Source of the DNA: UBA11540 sp003445125
GTDB taxonomy: Bacteria > Bacillota > Clostridia > Oscillospirales > Ruminococcaceae
DNA length: 8,606 nt
Direction: 5' to 3'
Assembly: GCA_937899435.1 (NCBI GenBank)
Contig: CALBQG010000121.1
Coordinates: 1 to 8,606, forward strand
The stretch's first letter is position 1; every line of letters starts with the position of its first letter. The position numbers and the translations under genes were made by a program. Positions 6,153-8,606 of the stretch are shown here, piece after piece. A model generated the notes under the pieces. It was not told the DNA's origin. It searched no databases and saw nothing but the letters and a program-made list of their open reading frames with translations.

Positions 6153-8360
6153 ATGGCTCACACTAAAGCCAAAAAGCATACGGTGCTTCACGCAGTCGGC
6201 AGAGCGTTTCTGACGGTTTTCCTCATCCTTGTGATCACGGGATGTATCGTCGGAACAGTTTTTGCGATTTATATTTTACAATATGTAAATATCGATCCAG
6301 GCGTGGACATCCGAAATATAAAACTGAATTACACTTCCATCATCTGGGCGACGGACGCAAACGGCGAGAATTACGAGCTGAAACGTCTGCACAGTGAGGA
6401 GAACCGCATCTGGGTGGACATCGACCAGATGCCCGATTATCTGCAAAAGGCGGCGATCGCGGCGGAGGACAAACGCTTTGAGTATCATCACGGTGTGGAC
6501 TGGAAACGCACGATCTATTCGGCAATCAACGAAGTGCTGCACCTGAGCAAACGCCAGGGCGGATCGACCATCACCCAGCAGCTGATCAAAAACATCACCA
6601 AAAACGACGAAGTCCGCGTGGAAAGAAAAATCAAGGAAATTTTCTCGGCACTGAATCTTGAAAAAGAGTATACCAAATCGGAGATCCTGGAAGCGTACCT
6701 GAATACCATCCACCTCGGAAACAACACCAACGGTGTGCAGGCGGCGGCAAACCTCTACTTCGGCAAGGACGTCAGCGAGCTGACCCTGGCGGAATCGGCG
6801 TCGATCATCGCGATCACGCAGTATCCCGTGTACTACAATCCCTTCTCCTACCCCGAAAACAACAAGAAACGCCAGCTTTATATCCTGGATGAAATGGTAA
6901 AAGCAGGCTTCATTTCACAGGAGGAGCGCGACGCAGCGGCGGCTGAGGAATTGCATTTCCAAAAACAGCAGTACAACGAAACCATCACTGCCACCAACAG
7001 TTGGTATGTCGATGCCGTAATTGAGGAGGTCAAGGACGATCTGTGCGAGCAGTACGGCTACAACAGCCGTTCCGCGATGCAAAAGATCCTCAGCGGCGGC
7101 TTGCAGATCTACACGACCTACAACAAAAACGTGCAGGAATCGCTTGAAAAGATTTTTGAAAACGACGACGAATACATTCCGAAGGTCCGCAACAAGGAGC
7201 AGCCGCAGGCGGCAATGGCGGTGCTCGGCTATGACGGCAGTATTCTCGGTCTGGTCGGCGGACGCGGCACAAAGGACGGCTCCCGTTCGTACAACCGCGC
7301 GACGATGAGCTTCCGCTCCCCCGGATCGACGATCAAGCCGATCGGACTGTATGCGCTGGCAATCGATCAGAACCTCGTGAACTGGTCCACCTATTTTGAA
7401 GATGCACCGTTCCTCGATCTCAACGACGACGGCGTGCCGGAGTGGCCGGTCAACTACTATTCCGGTCAGCGCTACGGTTCGCACATGACCGTTCAGAAGG
7501 CGATTGAGGTTTCCTGCAACACCGTCGCGGCAAAAACCTGCCAGATGGTGGGCTATAATAATGTCTTCGACTTTTTGACCCAGAAGCTGCATTTTTCGCA
7601 GATTCAGGAGAACATCGTCATCAACGGCAAGGTGTTCACCGATAACGCCATTGCCCCGATGAGCACCGGATCGCTGACCAAGGGCGTTTCGGTCGTCGAA
7701 ATGGCGGCAGCGTACGCGATGTTCGGCAACGGCGGCATCTACTGCACCCCGCACACCTATACCGTGGTCTATGATGCCTCGGGCGACACGCTTTTGAGCG
7801 ACAAATCCAATCCCCAGCGCGTGCTGTCGCAGGATACGGCGTCACTGATGAATAAACTGCTGCAAACGGTCGTGACGGGAACAAACGGTTCCGGTAAACC
7901 TGCGCGCTTCACGCGGGAAATCGAGATGGCGGGAAAGACCGGTACGACATCAAGCAACAAGGATTTATGGTATGTGGGCTTCACGCCGGAATATACGGCG
8001 GCAGTATGGATCGGCTTTGACGAACAGAAGGTCATTCATTACGGCTCTCCCTATCCGCCCCCGACCTTGTGGGGAACGGCAATGAAGGAAATTTATTCGC
8101 ACATCGACAACCCGAAAACCACCTTCTCTCTTTCCAAAAATCTCGTGGAGCTGGATTATTGCACCGAAACGGGACTGATCGCTTCGAGCGCCTGCCCTTC
8201 GACGGCAAAAGGCTGGTACCTCACCTCGCGGATTCCCGAAACCTGTGACCACGGCTTCTCCTGGTGGGGCGGCGGCGGATCCGGAAACTTCAATTGGGAC
8301 GACCCGATTTATTGGGGCGGCTCTGCCGGAGACAGCAGCATTTCCTTCCCGATCGATTAA
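6153..8360 (+). CDS. Class A penicillin-binding protein (glycosyltransferase/transpeptidase)
   Basis: Bifunctional cell-wall enzyme that polymerises lipid II into glycan strands and cross-links stem peptides outside the membrane. Of 735 residues, the first 15 or so are basic and cytoplasmic, then a single membrane anchor (about 18-42). The GT51 domain (about 80-255) shows the catalytic AAEDKRFEYHHGVD (Glu105), GGSTITQQ (136-143), RKIKEI with Glu162, and KSEILEAYLNTIHLG (175-189). The transpeptidase domain shows SPGSTIK (nucleophile Ser392, Lys395), SCN (454-456) and KTGTT (595-599). After it come a Cys670/Cys681 pair in DYCTETGLIASSACPS and a Gly/Trp/Asp-rich tail (704-735) of low complexity. 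All active-site residues are intact. GGAGG (6141-6145) lies 7 nt before the ATG. Related to PBP1A/PonA; whether vegetative or sporulation-specific cannot be settled from sequence, though the SigA-type promoter favours growth. Confidence 0.96.
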   Translation: MAHTKAKKHTVLHAVGRAFLTVFLILVITGCIVGTVFAIYILQYVNIDPGVDIRNIKLNYTSIIWATDANGENYELKRLHSEENRIWVDIDQMPDYLQKAAIAAEDKRFEYHHGVDWKRTIYSAINEVLHLSKRQGGSTITQQLIKNITKNDEVRVERKIKEIFSALNLEKEYTKSEILEAYLNTIHLGNNTNGVQAAANLYFGKDVSELTLAESASIIAITQYPVYYNPFSYPENNKKRQLYILDEMVKAGFISQEERDAAAAEELHFQKQQYNETITATNSWYVDAVIEEVKDDLCEQYGYNSRSAMQKILSGGLQIYTTYNKNVQESLEKIFENDDEYIPKVRNKEQPQAAMAVLGYDGSILGLVGGRGTKDGSRSYNRATMSFRSPGSTIKPIGLYALAIDQNLVNWSTYFEDAPFLDLNDDGVPEWPVNYYSGQRYGSHMTVQKAIEVSCNTVAAKTCQMVGYNNVFDFLTQKLHFSQIQENIVINGKVFTDNAIAPMSTGSLTKGVSVVEMAAAYAMFGNGGIYCTPHTYTVVYDASGDTLLSDKSNPQRVLSQDTASLMNKLLQTVVTGTNGSGKPARFTREIEMAGKTGTTSSNKDLWYVGFTPEYTAAVWIGFDEQKVIHYGSPYPPPTLWGTAMKEIYSHIDNPKTTFSLSKNLVELDYCTETGLIASSACPSTAKGWYLTSRIPETCDHGFSWWGGGGSGNFNWDDPIYWGGSAGDSSISFPID

Positions 8361-8370
8361 ACAATCGATC
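8351..8370. repeat. Inverted repeat spanning the PBP stop codon
   Basis: GATCGATT (8351-8358) and AATCGATC (8363-8370) are perfect 8-bp arms around AAAC; the stop codon TAA (8358-8360) lies partly in the stem and partly in the loop. No T-tract follows. It is the first of several stem-loops between the gene end and the terminator. Confidence 0.6.
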
Positions 8371-8372
8371 GC

Positions 8373-8390
8373 GCCGCACTTGCTTGCGGC
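8373..8390. repeat. Second stem-loop downstream of the PBP gene
   Basis: GCCGCA (8373-8378) pairs with TGCGGC (8385-8390) around a six-base loop CTTGCT. It starts two bases after the previous inverted repeat and has no T-tract, so it is not a terminator by itself. Confidence 0.5.
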
Positions 8391-8411
8391 TTCGTGTCGG
8401 ACAAACAAGGT

Positions 8412-8432
8412 TGTTTCCGCGTGACGGAAACA
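8412..8432. repeat. Third stem-loop downstream of the PBP gene
   Basis: TGTTTCCG (8412-8419) pairs with CGGAAACA (8425-8432) around CGTGA. The left arm can alternatively pair with AAACA just upstream (8403-8407), so two mutually exclusive folds are possible. No T-tract follows. Confidence 0.5.
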
Positions 8433-8449
8433 GCAAAGTGAACGTATGA

Positions 8450-8492
8450 CAGCCCCTGCGCCCTGTGGCGCAGGGGACTGTATTTTTTGTTT
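8450..8492 (+). terminator. Intrinsic terminator of the PBP gene
   Basis: CCCCTGCGCC (8453-8462) and GGCGCAGGGG (8467-8476) form a perfect 10-bp GC-rich stem with a CTGT loop. Flanking CAG and CTG extend it past one bulged A. The T-tract TATTTTTTGTTT (8481-8492) follows at once. This is the clearest terminator in the window. Confidence 0.9.
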
Positions 8493-8525
8493 CAAAAGAT
8501 TGAAAAAGCCGCCGAAGGTGCAAAA

Positions 8526-8538
8526 CAGAAAATTTCTG
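8526..8538. repeat. Small inverted repeat past the terminator
   Basis: CAGAAA and TTTCTG are perfect arms around one A. Flanking AAGG(T)GCA and TGCCTT can extend the structure with a bulge, giving a longer imperfect hairpin (about 8513-8546). There is no gene here and no T-tract; role unknown. Confidence 0.35.
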
Positions 8539-8558
8539 CTGCCTTTCAGTCCCGCGGG

Positions 8559-8606
8559 CTCCTTCCGTCACGCTTACGCGTGCCACCTTCCTCCCGGAGG
8601 AAGGCA
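8559..8606. repeat. Compound palindromic unit, probable dispersed repeat (cut by window end)
   Basis: Two stem-loops lie in tandem: CACGC (8569-8573) with GCGTG (8578-8582) around TTAC, then CCTTCCTCC (8586-8594) with GGAGGAAGG (8596-8604) around one C, ending GGCA at the window edge. A CTCCTTCCG segment precedes them. The arrangement CCTTCCGTCACGC...GCGTGCCACC...GGAGG-GGCA resembles short non-coding palindromic repeats that I recall as abundant between genes in gut Oscillospiraceae. Copy number cannot be tested here. Confidence 0.5.

Noticed and set aside
6915..7754. A 279-codon open frame antisense to the PBP transpeptidase domain
   Set aside because: The sense strand has intact SxxK and SxN motifs in this span; the antisense product has no motif or ribosome binding site.

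Overview
The window looks like a chromosomal segment of a spore-forming, GC-rich member of the Clostridia (gut Oscillospiraceae/Ruminococcaceae type). The inference rests on three things: a germination protease gene (gpr), which occurs only in endospore-forming lineages or their relatives; strong Gram-positive ribosome binding sites (GGAGG-like) before most genes; and glycolytic and cell-wall proteins of clostridial character. No rRNA, tRNA, CRISPR array, transposase or phage gene is visible. Most of the window is ordinary core genome.

Left and centre (about 180-5126, minus strand): a five-gene glycolytic operon, read right to left. A good SigA-type promoter (5126-5098) drives pgk. It is followed by a membrane protein of unknown function, tpiA, gpmI and a 151-residue protein of unknown function. 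Gaps are 60 nt after pgk (holding a strong hairpin), then a 1-nt stop/start overlap, 13 nt and 4 nt, so the last four genes are probably co-translated or at least co-transcribed. Pgk, TpiA and GpmI cover three steps of the triose part of glycolysis. Gap and enolase are not in the window. The membrane protein and the terminal 151-residue protein are the only parts of the operon without an obvious role. A stem-loop with a C9 tract (57-110) lies beyond the last gene and may be the operon end.

Right half (5198-8360, plus strand): divergently transcribed gpr, a compact germination protease, then a class A penicillin-binding protein (peptidoglycan glycosyltransferase plus transpeptidase). The latter has its own extended -10 SigA-type promoter, so the two genes are probably expressed independently: gpr in the developing spore, the PBP in growing cells. 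After the PBP comes a run of inverted repeats ending in a clear intrinsic terminator (8450-8492). At the right edge lies a compound palindromic unit that looks like a dispersed repeat and is cut by the window end.

I see no convincing new multi-gene system. The points most worth following are the perfect palindrome at the predicted transcription start of the glycolytic operon, the two unknown genes embedded in that operon, the insertion in Pgk, and the unusually small Gpr.
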